Assembly: GCF_002797715.1 (NCBI RefSeq)
Contig: NZ_PGFF01000001.1
Location: forward strand, 3,309,304 to 3,373,303
Origin: Diaminobutyricimonas aerilata
Lineage (GTDB): Bacteria; Actinomycetota; Actinomycetes; Actinomycetales; Microbacteriaceae
Length of the DNA: 64,000 bases
Reading direction: 5' to 3'
This document shows positions 33,820-41,957 of the stretch, piece by piece. The position numbers and the translations under genes were made by a program. Each line of letters begins with the position of its first letter. Positions within the stretch are counted from its first letter, which is position 1. Below the pieces are notes generated by a model, which saw only the letters and a list, made by a program, of their open reading frames with translations, was not told where the DNA came from and searched no databases.

Positions 33820-34569
33820 ATGATGATCGACAGCACCCCCCGGGCGATCGCCCCGGCCCTCGCCTTGCACGGCGTGGAGCGCACCTACGGTCGCGGGGAG
33901 ACCGCCGTCCGCGCTCTCGACGGCGTCGACGTCGAGTTCGCGCGCGGCACATGGACGGCCGTGATGGGACCGTCGGGCTCCGGCAAGTCGACGCTCCTGC
34001 ACATCGCCGCGGGACTCGAACGCGCCGACAGTGGCCGCGTGATGCTCGCGGATTCCGATCTGTCGCAGCTCGACGAAGACGCGCTGACCGCTCTGCGCCG
34101 CTCGCGCATCGGCTTCATCTTCCAGAGCTTCAACCTGCTGCCGGCCCTGACCGCCGAGGAGAACGTGCTGCTCCCCTTGCGCCTGGCCGGCCAGCGACCG
34201 TCGTCCGCCGACGCGCGGCGCGTGCTCGAGCAGGTCGGGCTCGGCGGTCGCGCGACGCACCGACCGCGCCAGCTCTCCGGCGGTCAACAGCAGCGCGTCG
34301 CAATCGCGCGCGCACTCATCACCCGCCCGGAGGTACTCTTCGCCGACGAACCCACGGGCGCCCTCGACTCGGGAGCCGCGCGGGCGGTGCTCGACCTCCT
34401 GCGCGCGGCGGTCGATGCGGGCCAGACCGTCATCATGGTCACCCACGATCCCGCCGCCGCGGCCCGCGCCGACGTCACGCTGTTCCTGCGCGACGGCCGC
34501 ATCGTCGACCGATTGACCTCCCCGTCCACCGCTCGCGTCGCCGAGCGCCTCGTCGCCCTGGAGCGCTGA
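33820..34569 (+). CDS. ABC transporter ATP-binding protein (LolD/MacB type)
   Basis: The 249-residue ATPase has Walker A GPSGSGKST, the Q-loop FQSFNLLPALTAEENV, signature LSGGQQQRVAIARAL, Walker B VLFADEPTGALD and the H-loop MVTHDP, all in the form typical of ATPases paired with FtsX-like permeases. It powers the permease encoded three bases downstream. ATG 33820 is chosen for a purine-rich GGCGGGAACGGA upstream; ATG 33793 lies only 5 bases after the TACAGT box and would be leaderless, so it remains possible and would add nine residues. Confidence 0.93.
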   Translation: MMIDSTPRAIAPALALHGVERTYGRGETAVRALDGVDVEFARGTWTAVMGPSGSGKSTLLHIAAGLERADSGRVMLADSDLSQLDEDALTALRRSRIGFIFQSFNLLPALTAEENVLLPLRLAGQRPSSADARRVLEQVGLGGRATHRPRQLSGGQQQRVAIARALITRPEVLFADEPTGALDSGAARAVLDLLRAAVDAGQTVIMVTHDPAAAARADVTLFLRDGRIVDRLTSPSTARVAERLVALER

Positions 34570-34572
34570 CCG

Positions 34573-36474
34573 ATGCTCCGTCTCGCCCTCCGCAACGTCG
34601 TCGAACGACGCGTTCTGTTCATCGGGTCGCTGCTGAGCGTGGTACTCGGTGTGGCGCTCGTGCAGTCGTCGCTCCAGATCCTGCTCGCGCTTGTCGCCAC
34701 CCCCGCTCCCGTCGAGCCGGCGATCGCGCGACTCACCTTCGAGGAGAGCCGCGTGGTGGGCATCACGGTGGTCGCCACGACCCTGGGGCTGGCGGCCCTG
34801 CTCGCGGTGTTCATCATCGCGTCCACGTTCGCCTTCGCCGTCGACCAGCGCCGACGAGAGCTGGCGCTGCTCGGCCTCGCCGGCTCGAGCCGGGCACAGC
34901 TCCGCCGCCTGCTCGTGGGCGAGGCCGTGGTGCTCGGCACCGCGGGCGCCCTCCTGGGCGCCCCGCTCGGAGTGCTCGCCGAGCGCGTGCAGTCCTGGAT
35001 GATGCGCGAGCGCGGCTTCCTGCCCGACGGCATGACCTCCGGATGGCCGTTCTGGCTCGCAGGTGTGTCGCTCGGCGTCGGGGTGGGTCTCGCCGTGGCC
35101 GGAGTGCTGCTCGCGGCCCGGCGCGCTTCGCGGGTCCGTCCACTCGAAGCCCTGCGCGAAGAGGAACCGGACGCGGCCTCCGGACCCCCCGTCCGATTCC
35201 TCGCCGGCGGAGCCGTCGCCGTGATCGCGGTGGTGCTCGCCGCCATCGCGCCGGTCGGGGGGCCCGCGGGCGGGCAGGCCATGTCGATGTCGGCGTCGAT
35301 CGCCGCGGTCATCGCCGCCGCCGCGCTCGCACCGGCGATCGTGCCGCTGGCCGCTCGCGCCGTGCCGATCGGGCGCGGTCCCCTCGCGCGCCTGGCGCGC
35401 GCCGCGCTGCGGCACGACCGCCGTCGCAGCGCCTCGATGGCCGCCCCGGTGATCGTTCTCGTCGGCCTCGTAGCGGGCCAGACGACCGCGCTCCTCTCAT
35501 TCAGCGCCGCTGGAGCGGAGGAGCAGCGGCGCAGCACGGTCGCCGACCTCGTCGTCACCGGCAGCCACCCGTTCGCGATCGATCCCGCCACCGTCGCGGG
35601 CGTGCGCAGCGTCTCGACCGAGGTCGTCGTGCCCGGCGAAATCACGGTCGGTCCTGACGACGTGCCCCTCACCGAGGTGCGCCGCGTCGCGCTCGTCGAC
35701 CCCGCCGCGTACGCCGCGACCCACCGCGGCTCCGAGGCCGTGCTCGCGCTCGAGCGCGGCGACGCGGTCGCCGGACCCGGAGCGCTCGGCGCCGGCGCCG
35801 GCGGCCAGGTGCGCCTCGGTGTCGCGGGCGTGGACCTCGGAACGGTGTCCGTGGTCGGCGCGGTGCCCGAATCGCTCGCCGCGGGACCGGCGCTGCTGCT
35901 CCGCGCGGATGCGGTGCCGCAGGCCGCCCTGCAGGGGGCCGACGCCATCGCCTTCGTTGAACTCGAGGCGGGAGCCGACCCCGACGCGACGGCTGAAGCG
36001 CTCGCCGCCGCGGGGGAGGTGAGCACCCACGGTGCCTGGGCGCGCGCCGCCGCGACCGCCTCGAGCGGCACATCGGCCGACATCCTCGTGGTCGTGCTCG
36101 GCCTCGGAGCCCTCTACGCGCTGCTCGCCGTCGTCAACGCGGCGGTGATCGGCACGAGCGCGCGGAAAGCTGAGTTCGCCGCGGCGCGGGCGACCGGACT
36201 CACCCGGTCGCAGGTTCTCGGAACGACCGCCCTCGAGGGCCTCATCGTCGCCGGCGTCGGCGTCGCGCTCGGCACGCTGGCATCCGCCGTGTCCGTTGTG
36301 GGCGTCGTCAGCTCGACCGTCTCGGCGACCGGCGGGCCCACGGTCGTGATCGCCTGGACCGTGCTGCTGCCGCTGCTCGGCGTCGCGGTGCTGGCCTCCA
36401 CGGTGGCCACGGTGGCGACGGCGCACGCGGCCACCCGGCTCGCACCCGTGATGCTGCTGCGGGGCCGGGAGTAG
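34573..36474 (+). CDS. FtsX-like ABC transporter permease
   Basis: The 633-residue membrane protein has an N-terminal helix, then two FtsX blocks of three helices each: the first around residues 60-190 (VDQRRRELALLGLAGSSRAQLRRL and RPLEALRE cytosolic loops), the second near the C-terminus (RKAEFAAARATGLTRSQVLG and APVMLLRGRE). An extracytoplasmic region of about 200 residues lies between them. Together with the ATPase it forms a mechanotransmission-type or lipid/peptide export complex rather than an importer; no substrate-binding protein is present. It is translated from ATG 34573, three bases after the ATPase stop. Confidence 0.92.
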   Translation: MLRLALRNVVERRVLFIGSLLSVVLGVALVQSSLQILLALVATPAPVEPAIARLTFEESRVVGITVVATTLGLAALLAVFIIASTFAFAVDQRRRELALLGLAGSSRAQLRRLLVGEAVVLGTAGALLGAPLGVLAERVQSWMMRERGFLPDGMTSGWPFWLAGVSLGVGVGLAVAGVLLAARRASRVRPLEALREEEPDAASGPPVRFLAGGAVAVIAVVLAAIAPVGGPAGGQAMSMSASIAAVIAAAALAPAIVPLAARAVPIGRGPLARLARAALRHDRRRSASMAAPVIVLVGLVAGQTTALLSFSAAGAEEQRRSTVADLVVTGSHPFAIDPATVAGVRSVSTEVVVPGEITVGPDDVPLTEVRRVALVDPAAYAATHRGSEAVLALERGDAVAGPGALGAGAGGQVRLGVAGVDLGTVSVVGAVPESLAAGPALLLRADAVPQAALQGADAIAFVELEAGADPDATAEALAAAGEVSTHGAWARAAATASSGTSADILVVVLGLGALYALLAVVNAAVIGTSARKAEFAAARATGLTRSQVLGTTALEGLIVAGVGVALGTLASAVSVVGVVSSTVSATGGPTVVIAWTVLLPLLGVAVLASTVATVATAHAATRLAPVMLLRGRE

Positions 36475-36483
36475 CGGGCGGAC

Positions 36484-37167
36484 CTAGCGACCGAGGCGAG
36501 CGGCGACGCCCTCGAGCAGCACGGCGAGAGCGTCCTCGAAGCGGGGCTGCCACTCGAGCACCGGCAGCGAGGGCACGCCCGCTCCCGTGGCGGCGGCGAC
36601 CACTTCGCGAGTGAGCGCGGTGTCGCGGTCGAGGCCGAGTGCCCGCGCACTCGCGGCCGTGACGGCCGCGCCGAGCACCAGGTTCGAGATCGCCGTCGCC
36701 GCGACCGCCCGCTGTCGCACATCCGCCCCGGTGCTCTCGAGACCCCGCAGGATGCGCCGCGAGAGCTCGAGGGCGTTCGGCCCCACGAGCGGGCGCGAAC
36801 CGGCGAAGGACGCGGCCCAGGGATGCGCGGCGAGCGCGGTGTACATGGCGGTCGCCGCCGAACGGACCGCCTCGGTCCAGGGTCCGTGCGGCGCCGGCGC
36901 AACCGCGGCGCCCGCGAAGATCGCGTCGACGGCGAGGTCGACGAGGTCTTCGCGACGCTCCACGTGCCAGTAGAGGCTCGTCGCGTGCACGTCGAGTTCC
37001 GCGGCGACCTTGCGCATGGTGAGCGCGGCAGCCCCCTCGCGGTCGAGGAGCGCCACGCACGCCTCGACGATGCGTTCGCGGCTGAGTCCGTCGGCCGTCT
37101 TGGAGCGTCGCTGCGGCCGGTAGAAGACGCTCCCGCCCGACGGCGCCGCGTCGCGGGGGGTGTCCAC
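36484..37167 (-). CDS. TetR-family transcriptional regulator
   Basis: The 227-residue protein has an N-terminal HTH (LSRERIVEACVALLDREGAAALTMRKVAAELDVHATSLYWHVERREDLVDL) and a helical C-terminal domain of the TetR_C_1 kind (PWAASFAGSRPLVGPNALEL). GTG 37167 lies six bases after a TACGCT box (37179-37174, minus strand), so it is probably leaderless. It lies 74 bases downstream of the amidohydrolase on the same strand and is convergent with the permease gene. Either neighbour may be the target. Confidence 0.9.
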   Translation of the reverse strand: MDTPRDAAPSGGSVFYRPQRRSKTADGLSRERIVEACVALLDREGAAALTMRKVAAELDVHATSLYWHVERREDLVDLAVDAIFAGAAVAPAPHGPWTEAVRSAATAMYTALAAHPWAASFAGSRPLVGPNALELSRRILRGLESTGADVRQRAVAATAISNLVLGAAVTAASARALGLDRDTALTREVVAAATGAGVPSLPVLEWQPRFEDALAVLLEGVAARLGR

Positions 37168-37241
37168 GAGGCCAGCGTAGCCCCGCGGCATCGTGCCCGG
37201 GCCGCCGCATCGCGACGACCCGGGCGTGAACGGTCGCCGGT

Positions 37242-38675
37242 CTAGCGGCCGCGGATGACCGACAGGGCCTCCGCCCCGGCGCCGGCCCGCGCGATGATGC
37301 CGTCGCGGGAGGCGTGCACCGACCGGCGGAGCTCCTCGAGGTCGACCCCGACGAGTTCGCCGTCCCACTTGCGCACGCGGCCGGCGACGAACACCCCCGA
37401 GACGTTGCGGGGGTCGGTTCCGAGCACGATCGTGCCGACCGCGTCGTTGAGCGGCATGTTGTTGACTGCCTCGGCGTCGATGAGCAGCAGGTCCGCCTGC
37501 TTGCCGGGCGTGATGGAGCCGGTCACCCCGTCGAGCCCATTGGTGCGGGCCCCCTGCAGGGTGGCGAAGTCGAGCACGTCGCGCGCGGTGATGCGCTGGA
37601 CGTCCGCCGTCGTTCCATACGCCGCATTGACCGCGCGCATCCGCTGGATGGCCAGCAGCGCGCGCATCTGGGTGAACATGTCGCTGACGAGCGCGACCTC
37701 GACGTCGATGCTGAGGCCGGGGCGGATGCCCGCGGCGAGAGCTTCGTCGACCGCCGGGATCGCGGTCTCGAGCCCGATCTGGGCATCCGAGGTGGGGGCG
37801 AGGGCGACGGTCACCCCGGCCTCGCCCATCGCCTTCCACGCGTCGGCCGTGAGCCCGGTGCTGTGGATGAGCGTGGTGCGCGCGTCGAGGATGCCGGCTC
37901 GGGCCCACTCGAGCACCGCGCGCGACGACGATTCCCCGAACACGGCGTCGATGCTCACGCCGACGCCGAGCTCGCGCGCCACGGCCGCCAGCCGGGGACC
38001 GTAGGCGATCTCGGGGCCGGCGATCTCGTCGGTGGCGAGGGCGGCGATCCGCAGGGTGAGCAGCTGGTCGTCGCTCGCGAAGTACGTCGACCGCAGCCGG
38101 GCGAGGTCCGCCGGCCACTGGTGGTCCCACTCGCCGAAGTGCGGTCCCATCGACGCGTGCACACCGCGGATCCCGGTCTCCGCGAGCGCCGCGATGGCCC
38201 GGTCCGAATGCTCGGCCGTTCGCGAGTTGTGCGAGAAGTCGAGCATGCAGGTGATGCCGCTGTCGAGCGCCGTGAGGGCGGCCAGCCGCGTGCCGACGTA
38301 GACGTCGTCCGGGGTGAGCACGGGGGCGACACCGCTGAGCGTGGACACGACGTACTCGCCGAGGTCGTTGACGTCGGGGATGCTGCGGCGCAGGGTGGCC
38401 TCCCATGCGTGCCGATGGGTGTCGACAAGGCCGGGGGCGACGATCGCGCCCTCCGCATCGATCACGACCGCGTCGGTCGCCGCTCCGTGCGCGCCGAGGT
38501 CGGCACCGACGGCGGCGATGCGGCTGCCTTCGATGAGCACGTCGCCGCGCGGCAGGTCGGGCTGCGTGGGGTCCATCGTGACGACGTAGGCGCCTCGGAT
38601 GAGGATGCGGCGGTCCTCCTCGTCCGCGGTCTTGAGGACGAGGTCGGACACGGTGTTCGCGGGGCGGGCGTTCAT
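37242..38675 (-). CDS. Amidohydrolase (SsnA/TrzN-like deaminase group)
   Basis: This 477-residue metal-dependent hydrolase has the N-terminal and C-terminal composite beta domain (AYVVTMDP, TPGKQADLLLID) around a TIM barrel with the first metal pair in DTHRHAWE, a later histidine in LIHSTGL, and an aspartate in the GLSIDVEV strand. It resembles chlorohydrolase/guanine-deaminase-like enzymes that act on N-heterocycles. The substrate is unknown. GGAAGG precedes ATG 38675. A palindrome 74-96 bases upstream could be its operator. Confidence 0.9.
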   Translation of the reverse strand: MNARPANTVSDLVLKTADEEDRRILIRGAYVVTMDPTQPDLPRGDVLIEGSRIAAVGADLGAHGAATDAVVIDAEGAIVAPGLVDTHRHAWEATLRRSIPDVNDLGEYVVSTLSGVAPVLTPDDVYVGTRLAALTALDSGITCMLDFSHNSRTAEHSDRAIAALAETGIRGVHASMGPHFGEWDHQWPADLARLRSTYFASDDQLLTLRIAALATDEIAGPEIAYGPRLAAVARELGVGVSIDAVFGESSSRAVLEWARAGILDARTTLIHSTGLTADAWKAMGEAGVTVALAPTSDAQIGLETAIPAVDEALAAGIRPGLSIDVEVALVSDMFTQMRALLAIQRMRAVNAAYGTTADVQRITARDVLDFATLQGARTNGLDGVTGSITPGKQADLLLIDAEAVNNMPLNDAVGTIVLGTDPRNVSGVFVAGRVRKWDGELVGVDLEELRRSVHASRDGIIARAGAGAEALSVIRGR

Positions 38676-38748
38676 GGGGTTCCTTCCGGTCGAGGGTGGA
38701 CGGCCTCATGCTGGTCGTCGCCCTCCGCGCCGAGCCAGGCCGCCGCAT

Positions 38749-38771
38749 GCCTGGGTGCGGTGTACCCAGGC
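38749..38771. promoter_or_regulatory. Palindrome between DUF1330 and amidohydrolase genes
   Basis: GCCTGGGT-gcggtgt-ACCCAGGC has perfect 8-base arms. It lies 17 bases past the DUF1330 stop and 74 bases before the amidohydrolase start, so it may be a terminator of the first or an operator of the second. The 7-base spacer and lack of a T-run favour an operator. Confidence 0.5.
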
Positions 38772-38788
38772 ACGGGGCGTCGGGGGCG

Positions 38789-39085
38789 CTACACGCCGTC
38801 CGGGCCGTCGAGCACGATGGCGTCTTCGCTGGCGTTGCGCATGCGGAACTCCTTCCACGGCGCGTACTCGTCGGAGTCGTAGAAGCGACGGAACGCCGCC
38901 TTGTCCGCGAATCGGATGAGCACCGCGAGCCGCGGGCTGCGTCCGCCCTCGGCGATGATCGGGGCTTCGTCCCTGGCGATCACCCGCCCGCCGTAGCTCT
39001 CGAGGATCGGCTGCACGTTGCGTTCGTACTCCGCGATCGCGTCGCGGTCGTGCGGGGTCATGTCGATGCTGATGTAGGCCGCCAT
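38789..39085 (-). CDS. DUF1330 family protein
   Basis: This 98-residue protein matches the DUF1330 dimeric alpha-beta barrel group: AYISIDMTPHDRDAIAEY, then QPILESYGGRVIARD, VLIRFADKAAFRRFYDS and DEYAPWKEFR. The family has no established reaction. AAAGGAG precedes ATG 39085. It is divergent from the ArsR gene and shares with it two near-identical operators, so it is likely the repressed target of that regulator. Confidence 0.9.
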   Translation of the reverse strand: MAAYISIDMTPHDRDAIAEYERNVQPILESYGGRVIARDEAPIIAEGGRSPRLAVLIRFADKAAFRRFYDSDEYAPWKEFRMRNASEDAIVLDGPDGV

Positions 39086-39099
39086 ACGGCTCCTTTCAT

Positions 39100-39119
39100 T
39101 GTTCGGAATGATTCGAACA
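39100..39119. promoter_or_regulatory. ArsR operator site 1
   Basis: TGTTCG-GAATGATT-CGAACA has perfect 6-base arms and shares the TTCG/CGAA half-sites with site 2 at 39132-39151. It lies just upstream of the DUF1330 start, 15-34 bases before its ATG. Confidence 0.7.
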
Positions 39120-39131
39120 GAGAAGATACAC

Positions 39132-39151
39132 GGTTCGAGTAGAGTCGAACC
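39132..39151. promoter_or_regulatory. ArsR operator site 2
   Basis: GGTTCGA-GTAGAG-TCGAACC has perfect 7-base arms, contains the TAGAGT promoter box of the ArsR gene (39140-39145) and touches its ATG at 39152. Binding here would shut off the regulator's own leaderless promoter. Confidence 0.8.
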
Positions 39152-39463
39152 ATGCCCCAGCTCACCCACCCTGAGGTGGACCGGATCCGGCTCGACCACG
39201 TTCTCGCCGCCCTCGGGAACCCCGTCCGGCTAGGTGTGATCGCACGACTGGCGGCCGGTGAACACCTCAACTGCACGACCGCATTGCCGGACGTCCCCAA
39301 GTCGTCGGCGAGCCACCATTGGCGCGTGCTGCGTGAAAGCGGGCTTCTGCACCAACAGCGGGAGGGTCGCTTCATCACGATGACCCTCCGTCGCCGTGAA
39401 CTCGACGAGCGGTTTCCCGGCCTGCTCGACGCCGTGCTCACCGCAGCCGCCGAGACGGCATGA
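39152..39463 (+). CDS. ArsR-family transcriptional regulator
   Basis: The 103-residue winged-helix protein shows LDHVLAALGNPVRLGVIARLAAGEHLNCTT, the recognition helix region KSSASHHWRVLRESGLLHQQREG and a wing with RFITMTLRR. The cysteine-rich metal motif of metal-sensing ArsR proteins (CxC in the recognition helix) is missing, so the signal is probably not a metal. It is leaderless from TAGAGT and flanked by two operators that it likely binds, controlling itself and the divergent DUF1330 gene. Confidence 0.9.
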   Translation: MPQLTHPEVDRIRLDHVLAALGNPVRLGVIARLAAGEHLNCTTALPDVPKSSASHHWRVLRESGLLHQQREGRFITMTLRRRELDERFPGLLDAVLTAAAETA

Positions 39464-39525
39464 CCCTCGTCGGGCACTGTTGAGGATCGACCTAGCAGCG
39501 GTGGGGCCACCCTCCGGGCCGACTC

Positions 39526-39543
39526 GGTCGCCACGGCGACCGC
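39526..39543. promoter_or_regulatory. Operator palindrome before the MmyB-type gene at 39566
   Basis: CGGTCGCC-AC-GGCGACCG has perfect 8-base arms and ends nine bases before the TAGCCT promoter box (39553-39558). It sits where a -35 box would be, so autoregulation is likely. Confidence 0.6.
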
Positions 39544-39565
39544 CGCGGCGGGTAGCCTCCTGGCC

Positions 39566-40417
39566 ATGGGAGCGATCGTGAGCGAGCTGGGTGATTTCCT
39601 TCGAGCGAAGCGTGCGGCGGCCTCCGTCGATGCGCTGCCCTTCCCCGCCTCGGGACGGCGGCGGGTGCCGGGACTGCGTCGCGACGAAGTCGCGCTGCTC
39701 GCCGGCGTCAGCGTCGACTACTACACCCGACTCGAGCAGGGTCGGGAGAGGAATCCCTCAGCCCAGGTGCTCGACGCCCTCGCGCACGCGCTCGATCTGA
39801 ACCTGCACGAACGACGGTACGCCTACGGTCTCGCGCAGATCGCCTGGGTGCCCGAGCTTGCCGAGACGGACCCACCCGTCGACGCGACTTTGACGCGCCT
39901 CATGGACGGGTGGCCCGGAGCCGCCTGTTTCGTGCTCGATCCCTTGCTCGACATCGTGGCGATGAACGCGCTCGCGACCGCGCTGTTCCGCCCCTTCGTC
40001 TCCACCCGGAACCTCGTCGAGATGGTCTTCCTCGACCCCGAGGGCCGCGCCTTCTACGTCGACTGGGAGCGCGCGGCGAAGGGGTGCGTGGCGAACCTCC
40101 GCGCCACGTCGGGGCTCTACGCCGGTACCGCGCGTCGCCGCGAGCTGCTCGATCGACTCACCGGCGGAAGCCCGTACTTCGCCGAACTGTGGGCCGCGCA
40201 CGACGTCGAACCGAAGACGCACGATCAGAAGGTGCTGCGGCACCCCGAGGCCGGCGAGTTCGCCATCGCCTTCGACGCGTTCGAGGTCTCCGCCATGCCC
40301 GGGCACCAGCTCGTCGTCTACCGCGCGGAACCGGCGAGTGCGAGCGAGCGCGCGCTGCGGATGCTGTCGAAGGATGAGGTGGCGTCGCCGGTCGGCGACA
40401 GCGCTCTGGCGGGCTGA
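39566..40417 (+). CDS. HTH regulator with MmyB-like ligand-binding domain
   Basis: The 283-residue protein has an XRE HTH with VPGLRRDEVALLAGVSVDYYTRLEQGRERNPS and a full MmyB C-terminal domain (CFVLDPLLDIVAMNALATALFRPF, then RNLVEMVFLDPEGRAFYVDWERA, and the closing EAGEFAIAFDAFEVSAMPGHQLVVYRAEP). ATG 39566 lies seven bases after TAGCCT, so it is probably leaderless. It precedes a second MmyB-like protein without HTH and the SDR cluster from 41171, which it may regulate. Confidence 0.9.
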   Translation: MGAIVSELGDFLRAKRAAASVDALPFPASGRRRVPGLRRDEVALLAGVSVDYYTRLEQGRERNPSAQVLDALAHALDLNLHERRYAYGLAQIAWVPELAETDPPVDATLTRLMDGWPGAACFVLDPLLDIVAMNALATALFRPFVSTRNLVEMVFLDPEGRAFYVDWERAAKGCVANLRATSGLYAGTARRRELLDRLTGGSPYFAELWAAHDVEPKTHDQKVLRHPEAGEFAIAFDAFEVSAMPGHQLVVYRAEPASASERALRMLSKDEVASPVGDSALAG

Positions 40418-40494
40418 GCCCCGGCCGTCCACCACGCGCTCCAGGGTGGAGCAGGGCCAGGCTGCCGCACTCCGAGCGTGCCTAGCGTACGAGG

Positions 40495-41010
40495 GTGCAC
40501 CATCCGACCGTCCGCGCCCCGTCGATGCGCGCTCGCGCCCCCTGGCCCTTGCCGGAGCGCGATCCGACCGTGGTTTTGACCAGCGGCCTGCTCGTCGTCG
40601 ACGCGAACCGCCGGTGGAGAGCCTTGCACCTGCCGTTCGCCGAACGCGGTGATCTCGCGCAGATGGTGTTCACCGACCCCGCCGCGGCGTCGTTCTATGC
40701 CGACCTACGCCACGAGGAGTACGACGTCGTGGCGCTGCTCCTCGACGCCGTCGCCGACGAGCGCACCCGATCCGAGGCCGAGGCGGCGGTGGATCGGCTC
40801 CGGGAGCGGAGCGCTCGCTTCGACCGTCTGTGGGCCGGGCCCCGGGTGCGCCCGCGACTGCTCGACACCTACGCGGTGCGCCATCCGGATCTCGGTGACG
40901 TGGCCTTCGCCCGTCGCACGGTGCGTGGCGACGGTCTTGTGGTGCGCGTCTCCACACCACACCCGGCCTCCGCCCGGCTGCTGCCGCTGCTCGACCACCT
41001 GCCCGTGTGA
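40495..41010 (+). CDS. Stand-alone MmyB-like ligand-binding domain without HTH
   Basis: The 171-residue protein aligns with the C-terminal domain of the regulator upstream: GLLVVDANRRWRALHLPFAERGDLAQMVFTDPAAASFYADL corresponds to the PAS-like half, and DTYAVRHPDLGDVAFARRTVRGDGLVVRVSTPHP to the closing strands. The DNA-binding half is absent, and its own TAGCGT box (40483-40488) lies six bases before GTG 40495, so this is a separately expressed unit and not just a 3' fragment. It could pair with, or titrate ligand from, the neighbouring full-length regulator. A relic of a duplicated regulator is the alternative. Confidence 0.7.
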   Translation: MHHPTVRAPSMRARAPWPLPERDPTVVLTSGLLVVDANRRWRALHLPFAERGDLAQMVFTDPAAASFYADLRHEEYDVVALLLDAVADERTRSEAEAAVDRLRERSARFDRLWAGPRVRPRLLDTYAVRHPDLGDVAFARRTVRGDGLVVRVSTPHPASARLLPLLDHLPV

Positions 41011-41033
41011 GCGCGGGCGCATCCCGACGACGC

Positions 41034-41055
41034 CTGAACCGCTCGAACCGCTCAG
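41034..41055. promoter_or_regulatory. Candidate operator of the SDR/flavin reductase cluster
   Basis: CTGAACCGCT (41034-41043) and the following 12 bases form a pseudo-palindrome in which 16 of 22 positions are self-complementary, with a direct repeat GAACCGCTC inside. It lies 116 bases before the SDR start, near a TAGGAA sequence. The binding protein may be one of the MmyB-type regulators upstream. Confidence 0.4.
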
Positions 41056-41170
41056 CCTGGCCCTGCCGCGGCTAGGAAACCGGCGGCCTGTGTCGCGACG
41101 TCTCCACGCGTGACGCTGGATCCGACCCCGGACGAGGGGCCGGAACCACGACACAGAGGAGACGAAGCAC

Positions 41171-41947
41171 ATGACCGGAATCATCACCCCGGGCGCACTC
41201 GACGGCCGCGTCGCCGTCGTCACCGGAGCGTCGAGCGGCATCGGCGAGGCCACCGCAGAGACCTTCGCCGCACTCGGCGCCAAGGTCGCACTGCTGGCGC
41301 GTCGCGCCGAGCGACTGGATGCCGTGGTGGCCCGCATCGAGCAGAACGGCGGCACGGCGATCGCGGTGCCGACCGACGTGACCGACCGCGCTCAGGTGCT
41401 CGCCGCGGCGGAGCGGATCGCCACCGAGCTCGGCGAGGTCGACCTCGTGTTCGCGAACGCGGGCGTGCAGCTCATCTCCACGATCACCGACCTGAAGGTC
41501 GAGGACTGGGACGCGCAGATCGACCTGAACATCAAGGGCGTCATGAACACCATCCAGGCGTTCGTGCCGAGCCTCGAGTCCGCTGCCGCCGCCGGTCGCA
41601 CGGCCGACCTGGTGACGACCTCGTCGATCGCCGCGACGAGGATCCTCGAGAAGTTCCAGGTGTACTCGGGCACGAAGGCCTACATCAGCCACATCACGCG
41701 GCTGCTGCGTACCGAGCTCGGACGCAAGAACGTCCGGGTGTCGACGGTCGAGCCGGGCATGGTCGACACGGAGCTCCCCGACCACGTCACCGATCCCGAC
41801 GCGAGCCGCCTCATGGCCGACCTCATCGAGCAGATCGACGTGCTGCAGTCGCGGGACGTCGCCGAGACGGTCGCGTTCGTCGCGGGCCTGCCGAAGCACG
41901 TGAACCTCACCGAGATCACGATCCTGCCGACGCAGCAGATCATCTGA
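41171..41947 (+). CDS. SDR oxidoreductase with intact active site
   Basis: The 258-residue enzyme has TGASSGIGEA, NAG, a catalytic serine in VTTSSIAAT and tyrosine/lysine in QVYSGTKAY. It is the closest intact relative of the two defective SDRs at 32018-33606, sharing the C-terminal LTEITILPTQQ strand, and so serves as the reference for their missing residues. It should be a soluble NADP-dependent dehydrogenase/reductase; the substrate is unknown. A flavin reductase follows after 10 bases, then two more SDRs on the same strand, so it probably leads a four-gene operon. Confidence 0.93.
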   Translation: MTGIITPGALDGRVAVVTGASSGIGEATAETFAALGAKVALLARRAERLDAVVARIEQNGGTAIAVPTDVTDRAQVLAAAERIATELGEVDLVFANAGVQLISTITDLKVEDWDAQIDLNIKGVMNTIQAFVPSLESAAAAGRTADLVTTSSIAATRILEKFQVYSGTKAYISHITRLLRTELGRKNVRVSTVEPGMVDTELPDHVTDPDASRLMADLIEQIDVLQSRDVAETVAFVAGLPKHVNLTEITILPTQQII

Positions 41948-41957
41948 GCGGCCCGTC

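Noticed and set aside
36484-38748. Minus-strand frame of about 754 codons joining the TetR and amidohydrolase regions
   Set aside because: Its first half is out of frame with the amidohydrolase and is Arg-rich; only the last 227 codons are the real TetR gene, with its own promoter box and GTG.
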